Source: Sulfidibacter corallicola
GTDB taxonomy: Bacteria > Acidobacteriota > Holophagae > Acanthopleuribacterales > Acanthopleuribacteraceae
Direction: 5' to 3'
Length of the DNA: 64,000 nt
Assembly (NCBI RefSeq): GCF_017498545.1
Contig: NZ_CP071793.1
Location: 6,585,001-6,649,000, forward strand
How positions within the stretch are numbered: position 1 is the stretch's first letter; each line of letters opens with the position of its first letter. A program made the position numbers and the translations under genes. The notes beneath the pieces were generated by a model. That model ran no database searches. It was not told where the DNA came from and worked only from the letters and a program-made list of their open reading frames with translations. Shown here piece after piece: positions 37,285 through 46,750 of the stretch.

Positions 37285-38245
37285 GTCCACTAAAAACACG
37301 AAAAAACACGAAAACCTCTCGAGCCAGCTTGTGGGCACGGCTCGGGCGTGTTGGTTTAGCGTGCTGGGGAATAAAGAGTTTGTCCACGAATCACACCGAT
37401 TGACACGAATGGACAGGGCCCATGGGTGCTACACGACCGGCGTTCTGAGCCGAGATCGAGCTTAACGTTAAAAACATCAAATGTTTAGGTTCATGTTGTT
37501 GCCGTTTTGAATCACCTGGGTTTGTGTTCGGTACCGGATAAAACAGGGCAAGAGGTTCCGAACGGGATGACTGTGTTCGTATTCGTGTGGATCTGCGTGA
37601 TTCGTGGACAAGTCATCAAATGCCACGTGTGATGCGTCGCCGCACGGGAACCGAACCCGTCGGGCTTTTGGGCACCATCCTGGTCCGGGATCCAACACGC
37701 CGAAAAAAAACGGAATGTGCTCCAGACACCCATCGAAGCAGCGTTCGCATCACTTGGGGCCAGCTTGTGGGCACGGCTCGGGCGTGTTGGTTTAGCGTGC
37801 TGGGGAATAAAGAGTTTGTCCACGAATCACACCGATTGACACGAATGGACAGGGCTCATGGGTGCTACACGACCGGGGTTTTGAGCCGAGATCGAGCTTA
37901 ACGTTAAAAACATCAAACGTTTAGGTTTATGTTGTTGCCGTTTTGAATCACCTGGGTTTGTGTTCGGTACCGGATAAAACAGGGCAAGAGGTCCCGAACG
38001 GGATGACAGTGTTCGCATTCGTGTGGATCTGCGTGATTCGTGGACAAGTCATCAAATGCCACGTGTGGTGCGTCGCCTCACGGGAACCGAACCCGTCGGC
38101 CTTTTTGGGCACCATCCTTGTCCGGGATCCAACACGCCGAAAAAAAACGGAATGTGCTCCAGACACCCATCGAAGCAGCGTTCGCATCACTGAGCAGGCG
38201 ATGTTGGGAGCTACTTTTTCGTGTTTTTTCGTGTATTTAGTGGAC
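37285..38245. mobile_element. 961-bp non-coding element bounded by 30-bp terminal inverted repeats
   Basis: The left end (37285-37314) starts GTCCACTAAAAACACG and the right end (38216-38245) is its reverse complement with one mismatch over 30 bp. Between them are two tandem ~436-bp repeats and no transposase. Internal motifs TTGTCCACGAATCAC and its complement recur. The structure suggests a MITE-like or repeat-cassette element that is mobilised in trans or expanded by recombination. Its right end lies 25 bp from the stop of the K+ channel gene. No clear target-site duplication was identified. Confidence 0.7.
37323..38191. repeat. Two tandem direct repeats of about 436 bp
   Basis: Copy 1 runs 37323-37758 and copy 2 37759 to about 38191. 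They are offset by 436-437 bp and differ at roughly ten scattered positions and one 1-bp indel. Matching landmarks are GCCAGCTTGTGGGCACGG at each start and GCGTTCGCATCACT at each end. The repeats encode no plausible protein. Confidence 0.9.
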
Positions 38246-38269
38246 AGAAAAAGACCGACGTTCGTGGAA

Positions 38270-39310
38270 CTACTCGCCGGCATCGTGCACGAACAATCGC
38301 AGCGACTGAATCTGTTCGTCGTCGCCCAGAACCATGAGCTGGGAAACCCGATCGAGCCGATACTCCGGATCCGGATTGAACACCGTTTCGCCGTTGTGTT
38401 CCACCAGGCCCACGATCAAGGCCCCCATGGACTGTTCGCGAATCTGCGAATTCTTGAGCTGTCGGCCGATGATCGGCGATTTCTCGGGCACCTTGACCTG
38501 CGCGAACTGGATTCGCATGCCTCGCTGGCGGAACGGCTTGTCGATCACTTCCAGCAGGACCGGATTGGCCAGGGCCAGGGCCAGTCGCTGACCGCCCATG
38601 CGGTAGGGAGAAATGGCGTGGTTGGCTCCGGCGGTCATCAGCTTCTTTTCCGTATCCTGGTCCTTGAAGCGGCTGACGATTTTCAGGTTCGGGTTCATGT
38701 CCCGCGCGGTCAGGACCACGAACACGTTGTCCGCGTCCTCGCTGAGCGTCGTGGCCAGTCCCTTGGCCTTGGTAATGTTCGCGGCTTCCAGGACGTCGTC
38801 CTTGCGCGCGTCGCCGTGAAGGAAATAGCATTCCTTGTTGTCGGCGGGATGGGCGCGCTGTTCGTCGAGCTCGATCACCACGACCTTTTCGCCCAGCATC
38901 AGCAATTCTTCGGTAATGCTCGAACCCGTGGTGCCCGAACCGCACACGATGTAGTGATCACTGAGATTTTCGATGGCCTTTTCCATGCGTTTTCCCCAAA
39001 AGTACTTGATCAGTGTTTCTTCGAAGACCAGGTTGGAAAGAATGCCCAGCGCGATACCCGACGAACTGACACCGAGAAAGATGGTGCTGACGGCAAACAA
39101 CCTGCCCGTGTGGGAGAGTGGAATGATTTCGCCGTACCCGACCGTCGTGATCGAGATGACGGTCATGTAGAAGGCCTCCCACAAAGTGATACCTTCTATA
39201 TAAAAGAAGCCCAGGGTACCGTAGCCGGTGACGAAGACCAGCAATCCGACCATGGACAGAACCCGGTTGCGCGCTTTCCGCGTGAAATCTTGGTAGAGTG
39301 CTTTTCTCAT
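38270..39310 (-). CDS. Two-TM potassium channel with RCK (TrkA-N/TrkA-C) domains
   Basis: The start at 39310 (MRKALYQDF) gives 346 residues. Two transmembrane helices (about 18-36 and 70-92) flank a pore loop with the K+ selectivity filter TTVGYGE (55-61). A RCK/TrkA-N domain follows, with the nucleotide-binding start YIVCGSGTTGSS and the acidic VVIELDE at the end of beta-2. A TrkA-C-type domain is at about 255-346. This is the MthK/Kch-like architecture: a tetrameric channel gated by a cytoplasmic ligand such as Ca2+ or nucleotide. It is monocistronic, and a mobile element sits immediately after its stop. Confidence 0.92.
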   Translation of the reverse strand: MRKALYQDFTRKARNRVLSMVGLLVFVTGYGTLGFFYIEGITLWEAFYMTVISITTVGYGEIIPLSHTGRLFAVSTIFLGVSSSGIALGILSNLVFEETLIKYFWGKRMEKAIENLSDHYIVCGSGTTGSSITEELLMLGEKVVVIELDEQRAHPADNKECYFLHGDARKDDVLEAANITKAKGLATTLSEDADNVFVVLTARDMNPNLKIVSRFKDQDTEKKLMTAGANHAISPYRMGGQRLALALANPVLLEVIDKPFRQRGMRIQFAQVKVPEKSPIIGRQLKNSQIREQSMGALIVGLVEHNGETVFNPDPEYRLDRVSQLMVLGDDEQIQSLRLFVHDAGE

Positions 39311-39724
39311 GCTCTGAGAGACCTTTGATGATGGGTGTTCACACGCGCCCGGGCACGGCATGGTCGTCCATGCCCGCGACGGCCTGACAGGATCGGCACC
39401 ATATCAAGATTCGGGCCTGGATCCTGGTCGAGGAGGCGGGGTTTTGGTGGCGACCCGAAACCCGATGGCTGATACGATCGGCAATTCATGGGACGTGGGT
39501 TCTGGCCAGCGTTCCAAAATGCCAAGGCTCCTGATCGAGCACATGGCGGATACGCGTCTGGTGGTGGCAACGCGGCCGAACTGTGGCGGATTGTAGCATG
39601 AGCATCGGGCTTGCGACACGGTCGGCATCGACCTCCTGGATGCGGGTGTTCCGGTGGGCCATGTCGCCTCGATGCAGGCCGTGACGCGGCTTCGGACGGG
39701 GAACGAAAAAATGAAAAAAAGCAT
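39311..39724. other. Intergenic region, nothing recognised
   Basis: This 414-bp segment lies between the divergent K+ channel gene and tRNA-Arg. No coding-like frame was seen. Confidence 0.35.
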
Positions 39725-39753
39725 TTGACATGCCCCGGTAAAACCGATATCCT
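39725..39753 (+). promoter_or_regulatory. Sigma70 promoter of tRNA-Arg
   Basis: TTGACA (39725-39730) and TATCCT (39748-39753) have a 17-bp spacer, 26 bp before the tRNA. It has the same layout as the promoter of the tRNA cluster at 31.8 kb. Confidence 0.85.
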
Positions 39754-39779
39754 TGCGCCTGTTCTCAGGGACACCGAGT

Positions 39780-39856
<77 letters not shown>

Positions 39857-39888
39857 CTCCTTGAAACCACAATCGAGTGCAAATGACA

Positions 39889-39919
39889 AAAAGCCCGGTG
39901 CGAAAGCAACCGGGCTTTT
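39889..39919. terminator. Bidirectional terminator between tRNA-Arg and the convergent oxidase gene
   Basis: AAAGCCCGGT / ACCGGGCTTT forms a stem with a GCGAAAGCA-type loop, flanked by an A-run on the left and a T-run on the right. It can serve tRNA-Arg (plus) and the giant oxidase (minus). Confidence 0.85.
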
Positions 39920-39991
39920 GTCGTTTTGGTACCTCTCGCACGGTTCGAGTGGGAGACCACCGCGCCCGGTCGCGCGCGATGGCCTCGCATG

Positions 39992-40036
39992 TTTCGGTAG
40001 GGCCGGTTACGGTAGGGCCGGTTTCGGTAGGGCCGG
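39992..40036. repeat. Three 15-bp tandem repeats at the 3' end of the oxidase gene
   Basis: TTTCGGTAGGGCCGG, TTACGGTAGGGCCGG and TTTCGGTAGGGCCGG follow each other without a gap, and the next bases TTACGG begin a fourth, diverged copy. The array abuts the stop codon (TAA, 40037-40039 on the minus strand). Confidence 0.9.
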
Positions 40037-43000
40037 TTACGGGTAAGGCAGGTCTCGGTTTTCGCGATGGCCCCGCCGGACTGTGCCGTCCCTGGGTTCC
40101 AGGTGATCCAGCGATCGTCCCAAGCCCGGGGACAGTCGGCTTTCGACGGATGCTCCGTCGCTTGCCGTGACCCGAACCCTGTCGTTCACCCCTACATCCG
40201 GTAACCGCTCGTGCAAGGTCCAGAGCCCGTCGCCGTCGCACGGTGCCCGGCGTCGGTAGTCGCCCGCCTCGGTCTCGACGGTGATGTCCACCCATCGAGG
40301 CGAGGCGCTTTCACCCCAGACCTGGCCGGCGAGATGGACTCGACCGTCTTCGAACCGGGCGGCGCGATGTAGGGTCAACAACCGAGGTTCGACACGCAAC
40401 AGGGCCCAAGCACCGTAGTCGTCGTTCACGTAGTTGTGGATTTTGAAATCGCCGGTGAGCAGGTTGGGGCCACCCGCCGTGGTCAGGATATCGAGGGCTT
40501 CGTTGGCACCGAACTGGCTGCTGCCCAACCACGCCGAATCCGGATTGAACCCCAGTATGCGGCTTTGTTCGAGGTAGGGTCGGTCCTGCCAGAAGTGGCC
40601 CTCGATCATGACGACCTGGGTCATCGATGGCATGTCCAAATCGATACTGCCTGGCGCTGGGTGGCGCACCCGCAGATCGCTTCCAGTCCGCGCGCGGAAT
40701 ATCGGAATGCGGGGGTCGCCGCTCGTTGGATCGTTCAAGTCGCCCAGCATCACGTGGTTGCTGGTGCGTGCCGCTTCCGGGGCCGGACCCACTAGGCGGT
40801 AGTACAGCGGCTCGCTGCGGTAGTTGTAGGCGGCGTAGCTTTCGGTCGAGGGAAATCCGCCCCTGCCACCGGGTAGGCCAAGCTGGCTGGGTCCCCACTG
40901 GTACAGCGCGATGAATTCCCGAAACGACGGTCGACCCTCCTGGAAGAGGGTCGCACTGGCCAAATCGGGGGTGCCGTCTTGGCGGAGGTCGAGCGCCCAA
41001 CGGCTTCCCAGGGGTTCCACGATCAGGGTGCCCACCAGGCCGGCTTCGATTTGGTGCAGCATGTCCACCGGCATCAGGTTCACCGTGCCGAATTCCACCG
41101 GGGTCGGAACCACGGTTCCCGCGCGGGTTTCCAGGGTGCCGGCGTACCACAGGTAGCTCACCTGTTCGCCAGGCGCGGCGGTCTGCTCGCGGTTGAAGCC
41201 GATGTTCATGCCGGCGCTGTGACTCACGTCCAGGGCCAAGCGTTGGGGGACCAGGCCCACCACCGGCGCCTCCGGCAGGCAGCCGTCGTGGTCGTTGGTG
41301 AGCACCACCTGGATGAAGTCACCGGCGGCGGCGCGAAGCATCAGGGGACCCTGCCAGTGGCGGAAGTCCCTGGTGCCGCTGTGGTCGGTTTCATCCACCA
41401 GGCTGTAGACCAGGCCGACACCTTCCAGGGCCGTGTCGTCGCCCTGCCAGGCGATACCTGCCGCCGGATCGCTGTTTTGCAGTGTTTGGCCGCGGTCGTT
41501 GTACACGATGTTACGGCAGTGCGCCCGGATGCGAAAACGGCGGAAGTTGCGTGGCCAGGTGTGGGGTGGCTCCTCGAAGACGCGAGCGACCCGATGGGCC
41601 CAGTCGAAGGCCGGCGCGTTGCCTTCGGGATTGTTGGGGAGCCGGGGCAGTTCCGCCGTTTGGGGATCGATGTGCTGACCGTCGAAGGAACGGAGCAGGC
41701 CCCAGATGCCGTGCCGGCCGCCTCGTTCACCGCTGTCGGCCTGCCACAGGAAATCCTGGAACGGATGTGGGTTCCCTAGATCGGCCGCGCCCTCGATACC
41801 TGGCAATGACACGTCCATGTCGTAGATCTCCGCGGTGCCGATGCTCTGCACGTTGCGATAACCCGAGTTCGCATCGGTGGCCTCGGTGAACCATCTCAGC
41901 CCCTGCAGCGCGAAGGCGTGCACGCCCGAATGGGCCGCCACGATCGTGCGGATGTGGACGTCGTCGCCGGCATAGGCCCGCATGAGGGGCGTGTAGGGAT
42001 CGGTCGGACGTTGATCGCTCACCGCTTCGCCACTGGGGACCAAGGGGTTGCTCGGGAAAGTGAAGCAATCCTGCGACGGGGCTTTCGCCGATGCGCAATC
42101 GTCGTCGATCGGGCTGTCGGGGCCATCGGGTTGACGGTCGAATCGGGCGTCGCCACGCGGTGCCGAGGCGAAGGCGTGACCCGGGTCGCGGTTCACCGCA
42201 TCCGTTCCGGCCGCCAGACGGCCTTCCCCGAAGATGTCGTTGGGCTCGTTGCGGTAATTGACGGTCAGCGTTCCCGAGGTCTCGATCAGGTTGGACAGCA
42301 TCGGGGAAGGCGCGCTGGCCGGGTTGCCGAGATCGACCGGCGGGTTGACGGCCAGTTGGGGATCGGACCAACCCGGCTCGATGCTCGCGTCGAAAACGAG
42401 CAGACCGGTGAGCCGATCTTCCACGAAGTTGGGTGGGAAGCCGCAATCGCCGTGTCTGCACACGATTTCCTGGCGAACCAGGCGGTACCTTTCGAACAGG
42501 ATCGCCTGACCATGGGCATTCCAGGCGAGCGGTTGTTCCACCAGCCACGCGTCGCCATCGGGATCCATGGTGGACGCCGTCGAATGCACCGTCGCTTCGT
42601 CGTCCAGGGACAGTCCGGCACGCGCGAATTGGCGGCGCAGGGGTTCGGGCACGGAAGAGACAGTGCCGGCCAGCGGTAGCGCTGCCATGAGCTCGGCCGT
42701 CTCTGTTGGGTTGGGGCACCACACCGCATCCAGACAGGCCACGTCTTCCAACTTGCACCCGTTGGCGTTACAGGTGGGGATGGTGAAGACGGGTGCCGCG
42801 GGAATCGTCGGGCTCGTCGTCGAGTTCGGCTGATAGGCGGGCGCCATGTCCTGAAAGGCGAGCACGAATTCACGGAAACTGCCGACACCTTCGCTGCCGT
42901 CCTCGATGACGGCCTGCCAGCTTGTCGGCCCGCCGTCCGCGCGACCGCCCATGGGGTGATCGGCCGGATAGCGCACCGGTACCCCTTCCTCGTCGCCACC

Positions 43001-46000
43001 GTGAACGGGACCGTTGGTGAACCAGTTGGATTCGGGTGGTTCGACCAACAGGCCGCTGTAGAGACCGGCCTGCTGATGGCTCGATGCGGAGAAGTGGTCG
43101 TGGGCCAGCACGGTTCGCAGCGTGCGGTCCACGCCCAGGTCGTTCAACAGCGGATCGGCGTACCAGCGTTGCACGGTGGTTTGGGCGCCGTCCCAGTTCT
43201 GGCCGCAGGGCGGATCGCCGAAAAAGGCGTAGTGATCCCGGTAGGCCTGGACCTCCAGCTCGGTTTGCCGGTCCATGTCCACGAAGTGCGCTTCGGGATC
43301 CCATGCGAACAGGCCACCTTCGCGGTTGATGGCGTGAATGCGGTCGCGCACTTCGTCGGGACTGAAGCTGCCATCCTCGTAGTTGAACCCGTTGGCGGCG
43401 CCGTCGGAGGCGGTCACGTCGAACTTGACCAGGTGGATGTGCTGGCCGAGGATGTCGGTCGGCGTGCGAATCTGGAAGTCGTCGAGCTCGTAGTAGCTGG
43501 GCACCAGATTGGTGTGCCAGAACTCGACCGTCTCGCCCGAGTTGGCCCGGTAGAACAGCGGTTCGGGCGGGCGTTCTCCCTGGAGGGTGGCGGCGACGTC
43601 GTACCACAGGGTCATCAAGCGCTGTTGAGGCATGTGCCAGCCCAGTTTGTTGAGTACCACGTTCATCTGGATGTTGGCCGCCTGGTACCGCCGCGTGGGA
43701 CCGGTAGCCTGACCGTCGTCGTCCACGGCCGGATCGGCGAAAGGCGCGCCGGTGGCGGGGGGACGTCCGTTGGTGATGAATGCGGCGCCGCTGCCGTCGG
43801 GTGTGGTCGTGTCGTGACGGCGCTGCGCGTGAGCGGCCATCGCCGCGATCTCGCTTGGCGTACCCGCTTCGGGCAGGGCGAAGGCACGCAGCCCACCCGC
43901 CACGGCCCTGGCTTCAACCGGCTCGCAGTCGTCCTCGTTCTCGGGTGTCTCGTAAAGGACGAAGTCCTTGGTGAAATCCCAGCGCGAATGGCGCTCGCGC
44001 ACGATGGTGCCGCCGAACACCAGGTGGCGTGGCAGGCCGCCGTTCAGCAAGACCGGCTCTCCCGCTCGCGCTCCGTCCTGGTGTCGCAAGGGATTGCCGG
44101 ATTCGTCCTCGGCGGTGGCGAAATCCATCGGTGGATGGGGTGCCCGCGCGCCGGCCAGACCCGGAATGAAGAACGGGAATCCCGGGTTTCCGTAGCGCAG
44201 GTCGCCGTTTGTGTCGGGCTCCGGTTGCGGAATGACCCGGCGCCCGTCTTGACTTAAGCGAATCCGCGCGGGCAGCGGCGCCATGGCGATCGTAGGTAGC
44301 GGGACCACCGCCGGGATCGGGGTGCCGGTGGTGATCTCTCCGTCGGGGAGGGCGCGGTTGTCGATCGGTTCGCCGTTCTCCGACCACAGCGGGCGACCTT
44401 CCTCGTCGAGTTGGGTGCCGCGCTCGAACACGTCGTGCACGCGCCAAATGCCCCACATGCCCTGGGCGAAGTGCGGGTAGAAATGGCAGTGGTACAGTGC
44501 GTCGCCCACCGTCTGGTTGCGGTTGCCGCTGCCGCCGTACACCATCTCCATCGTGTAGGCCGCACCGCGCGTCAGTAACTGGCTGTCCTTGTAGTGGCTC
44601 TCGTCGCTGTTCGGCGAGTGGAGCCACTGATGCGCGTGTTGGTGGTGGGTGTGCGGCGCGCTGTCGCCCGGCGTGCCTACGCGGAATTTGACGTGATCGC
44701 CTAGGTAACTGTGCACCACGTTGCTGGGATCGTCGGGATAGAACACCTTGGTCGCCTTGCGGTGATCGCTCCGCCCACCCGTACTCGCTTCCTGTGAAGT
44801 AGGTTCGTACGCCGTCGGGTCCGGCGTGTTGGCCGGAACGTCGACGATGAGGCCAGGATCGCCCGCGGCCCAGGAGGACAAAAAGAATTCTTCGAATTTG
44901 AGATCGACGGCGTCGGGAGATCCCATGGGCCCCACGTGGAACCGGTTCGCGAGGATCTCCGCGCCGAGCCCGGACATGCCGTAATTGATGGCGAAATTGT
45001 CCTGAGCGCCGGTGTAGGCGAAGTTCACCGCGGGATCGAAAAACTTGTCGAAGGCCTGGATGATGAAGGGTTTGTGATAGAGCAGCACGAATTCGCGGTA
45101 GGGCTGGTGGCGGTCGGGTGCCGCCGGATTCGGTTTGAACGAGGCGCTCGGATGATCGTCGGGGAAGCGGCCCGCATCGGGACCGGTGACGATGGCGGTC
45201 AGGTCGCCGTAACGCAGCCGACCCTCGTCGTCGAGCAGGCGCAGGATCGGCTTGCCGGCGAAGCGGTGGCCGGTGGGGTAGACGGCGTCGTAGTCGATGC
45301 GTGGATGACCCGTCCGGGTTGCGCCGCGCGTGGCCAGCGCCAAATCGTCGCGCGTCACCTGGCTGCGGTACCATTCGGCGCCGCGCGGTTGGACGGTCAG
45401 CATGCCGAACAGGCCGTCGAAGAGGTGCTCTTCATCGCCCACGTGGCTGTAGAACAGGAAGCTGCCCTCCTTTGCTGCGAACCATGTCAAGGTCTTGGAA
45501 TCGCCTGGCTTACAGTCGCTTGGCGGGTTGGCGCCGGTCGCGCTGCCGAGGCTGGTCACATCGGTCGGCGTGGCCCCGATGATGGTGATCCCGGCGTTCA
45601 CCTGCAGGGAAGGGAAGGGTGGAATGGTGCGTGGTTGGTGCATGCTCGGTTCGGGCGACAACAGGTTGGTGAACCTGATTTCCAGGCAGTCGCCCTGGTT
45701 GGCGCGCAACACCAGCGGGCGTGCGCGTTTGCCGGCGCGCAATCGCACCTTGCCTGGCTCGAGCGGGTAGTTTTCGGGATGGACGTCGTGGCCGGACGCG
45801 TCGATCGGCGTGTCGTTGGAAACCACGTCCTCGCGCAGGGCGAACATGCGTGCGGACGGCACCATGGTCCCCAAGCGGCTGGTCATGTACGGCTGTTCCA
45901 GGGCGACCACGTCCACCGTGATCGTGCGTTCGCACGAGGCGGGCTCGCGCGCGAAGGACCAGGGAAAAAGAGACGCAAGAGACAGAAGTGTGAAGGAGAT

Positions 46001-46018
46001 GGTTCGAGTCCAGATCAT
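40037..46018 (-). CDS. Giant multicopper oxidase A
   Basis: The ATG at 46018 (CACGGAGGTCGAG upstream) begins a signal peptide (MIWTRTISFTLLSLASLFPW). The 1,993-residue product repeats cupredoxin-like domains. Copper motifs include FYSHVGDEEHLFDGLFGML, HTHHQHAHQW (about 455), ALYHCHFYPHFAQGM (about 505-515; the classical HCHxxxHxxxxM type-1 site), GQHIHLV, AHDHFSASSHQQAG and, in the last third, SHSAGMNIG and a GDFKIHNYVNDD segment. An Ig-like region ends the protein. Size and layout resemble the giant oxidases of Mn(II)-oxidising bacteria (MofA, MnxG/McoA). It is a paralogue of oxidase B, transcribed divergently across a 732-bp gap. It has no downstream partners. Extracytoplasmic location is expected; the substrate is inferred only. 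Confidence 0.85.
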   Translation of the reverse strand: MIWTRTISFTLLSLASLFPWSFAREPASCERTITVDVVALEQPYMTSRLGTMVPSARMFALREDVVSNDTPIDASGHDVHPENYPLEPGKVRLRAGKRARPLVLRANQGDCLEIRFTNLLSPEPSMHQPRTIPPFPSLQVNAGITIIGATPTDVTSLGSATGANPPSDCKPGDSKTLTWFAAKEGSFLFYSHVGDEEHLFDGLFGMLTVQPRGAEWYRSQVTRDDLALATRGATRTGHPRIDYDAVYPTGHRFAGKPILRLLDDEGRLRYGDLTAIVTGPDAGRFPDDHPSASFKPNPAAPDRHQPYREFVLLYHKPFIIQAFDKFFDPAVNFAYTGAQDNFAINYGMSGLGAEILANRFHVGPMGSPDAVDLKFEEFFLSSWAAGDPGLIVDVPANTPDPTAYEPTSQEASTGGRSDHRKATKVFYPDDPSNVVHSYLGDHVKFRVGTPGDSAPHTHHQHAHQWLHSPNSDESHYKDSQLLTRGAAYTMEMVYGGSGNRNQTVGDALYHCHFYPHFAQGMWGIWRVHDVFERGTQLDEEGRPLWSENGEPIDNRALPDGEITTGTPIPAVVPLPTIAMAPLPARIRLSQDGRRVIPQPEPDTNGDLRYGNPGFPFFIPGLAGARAPHPPMDFATAEDESGNPLRHQDGARAGEPVLLNGGLPRHLVFGGTIVRERHSRWDFTKDFVLYETPENEDDCEPVEARAVAGGLRAFALPEAGTPSEIAAMAAHAQRRHDTTTPDGSGAAFITNGRPPATGAPFADPAVDDDGQATGPTRRYQAANIQMNVVLNKLGWHMPQQRLMTLWYDVAATLQGERPPEPLFYRANSGETVEFWHTNLVPSYYELDDFQIRTPTDILGQHIHLVKFDVTASDGAANGFNYEDGSFSPDEVRDRIHAINREGGLFAWDPEAHFVDMDRQTELEVQAYRDHYAFFGDPPCGQNWDGAQTTVQRWYADPLLNDLGVDRTLRTVLAHDHFSASSHQQAGLYSGLLVEPPESNWFTNGPVHGGDEEGVPVRYPADHPMGGRADGGPTSWQAVIEDGSEGVGSFREFVLAFQDMAPAYQPNSTTSPTIPAAPVFTIPTCNANGCKLEDVACLDAVWCPNPTETAELMAALPLAGTVSSVPEPLRRQFARAGLSLDDEATVHSTASTMDPDGDAWLVEQPLAWNAHGQAILFERYRLVRQEIVCRHGDCGFPPNFVEDRLTGLLVFDASIEPGWSDPQLAVNPPVDLGNPASAPSPMLSNLIETSGTLTVNYRNEPNDIFGEGRLAAGTDAVNRDPGHAFASAPRGDARFDRQPDGPDSPIDDDCASAKAPSQDCFTFPSNPLVPSGEAVSDQRPTDPYTPLMRAYAGDDVHIRTIVAAHSGVHAFALQGLRWFTEATDANSGYRNVQSIGTAEIYDMDVSLPGIEGAADLGNPHPFQDFLWQADSGERGGRHGIWGLLRSFDGQHIDPQTAELPRLPNNPEGNAPAFDWAHRVARVFEEPPHTWPRNFRRFRIRAHCRNIVYNDRGQTLQNSDPAAGIAWQGDDTALEGVGLVYSLVDETDHSGTRDFRHWQGPLMLRAAAGDFIQVVLTNDHDGCLPEAPVVGLVPQRLALDVSHSAGMNIGFNREQTAAPGEQVSYLWYAGTLETRAGTVVPTPVEFGTVNLMPVDMLHQIEAGLVGTLIVEPLGSRWALDLRQDGTPDLASATLFQEGRPSFREFIALYQWGPSQLGLPGGRGGFPSTESYAAYNYRSEPLYYRLVGPAPEAARTSNHVMLGDLNDPTSGDPRIPIFRARTGSDLRVRHPAPGSIDLDMPSMTQVVMIEGHFWQDRPYLEQSRILGFNPDSAWLGSSQFGANEALDILTTAGGPNLLTGDFKIHNYVNDDYGAWALLRVEPRLLTLHRAARFEDGRVHLAGQVWGESASPRWVDITVETEAGDYRRRAPCDGDGLWTLHERLPDVGVNDRVRVTASDGASVESRLSPGLGRSLDHLEPRDGTVRRGHRENRDLPYP

Positions 46019-46750
46019 CTCGACCTCCGTGAAAAAAATCAGGCGAAGAAACCCGGTCGCGAAGGGTAGAGCATGACCAGAGGACGGGGGTTTCGAGTTG
46101 GAGGGAGCGAAGATCATGGAGAGCCGGGAACCGGATATCGATGTATCTTGAATGAAATATGAGCATTAAATGAATTATTCGGGGACTATACGCAGGAGAA
46201 AAAGCGAAGGTCAAGTTAATTTGGAAAATTTGTACCAGTGATGAATAAATGGATTTAGGTGGTTGGTTTGGAAATGGGAGGTGATGAAAATCACTGTGGC
46301 CGGTTGAAAATGGGGTGTTATGGTTATCCCCGCGATCGCCGATGTGGTTCGATCACCTGAAGGCCCACGTGTATAAGCCTAAATATGGAAGAGTGATTCG
46401 TGAACCGGAGTCAGGCCATGGGCCTCGTGGTAGGCGACGGAAGCGCAATGGGTTGTGTTTGGTTAGGAAAAACTAACTGTTACGGTGAAATCAGTGCTTA
46501 CGTGAAGTGGATGGATTTCAAAATGTGACGGCGCGATGCTGTGATAGATTTTTACGTCGCCTGTTTTTTTTGAGGAAATACCGTGAAGATGCTGTTATCA
46601 TACGTTTGAAATATCTTTTGTATTGACTTTTGCGGCTCTACCTCCGCTCTCTTCCTTCTTGCTCACCTCCATTTTCCCCCGATGTTGTGGCGCCACCATT
46701 TTCTGGCGTGACCCGACATCCGTTCCCCCTTTCATGCTTTGGAGGCTGAG
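46019..46750. other. Divergent regulatory region between the two giant oxidase genes
   Basis: This 732-bp segment has no coding-like frame and is AT-richer than the flanking genes. It should carry both promoters; TTGTATTGACTTTT near 46618 may include a -35 for oxidase B. A dyad at 46281-46294 is the clearest regulator-like site. Confidence 0.5.
46281..46294. promoter_or_regulatory. Crp/Fnr-like dyad GTGAT-N4-ATCAC
   Basis: Perfect 5-bp arms have a 4-bp spacer, close to the Fnr/Dnr pattern TTGAT-N4-ATCAA. It lies between the two oxidase genes. A site this short can arise by chance. Confidence 0.35.

Noticed and set aside
37268..38240. Short open frames inside the tandem repeats
   Set aside because: They repeat with the DNA units, have no ribosome sites and end at repeat borders; the element appears non-coding.
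37285..38245. CRISPR array as explanation of the repeats
   Set aside because: Only two long direct repeats with no short repeat-spacer periodicity and no cas genes.
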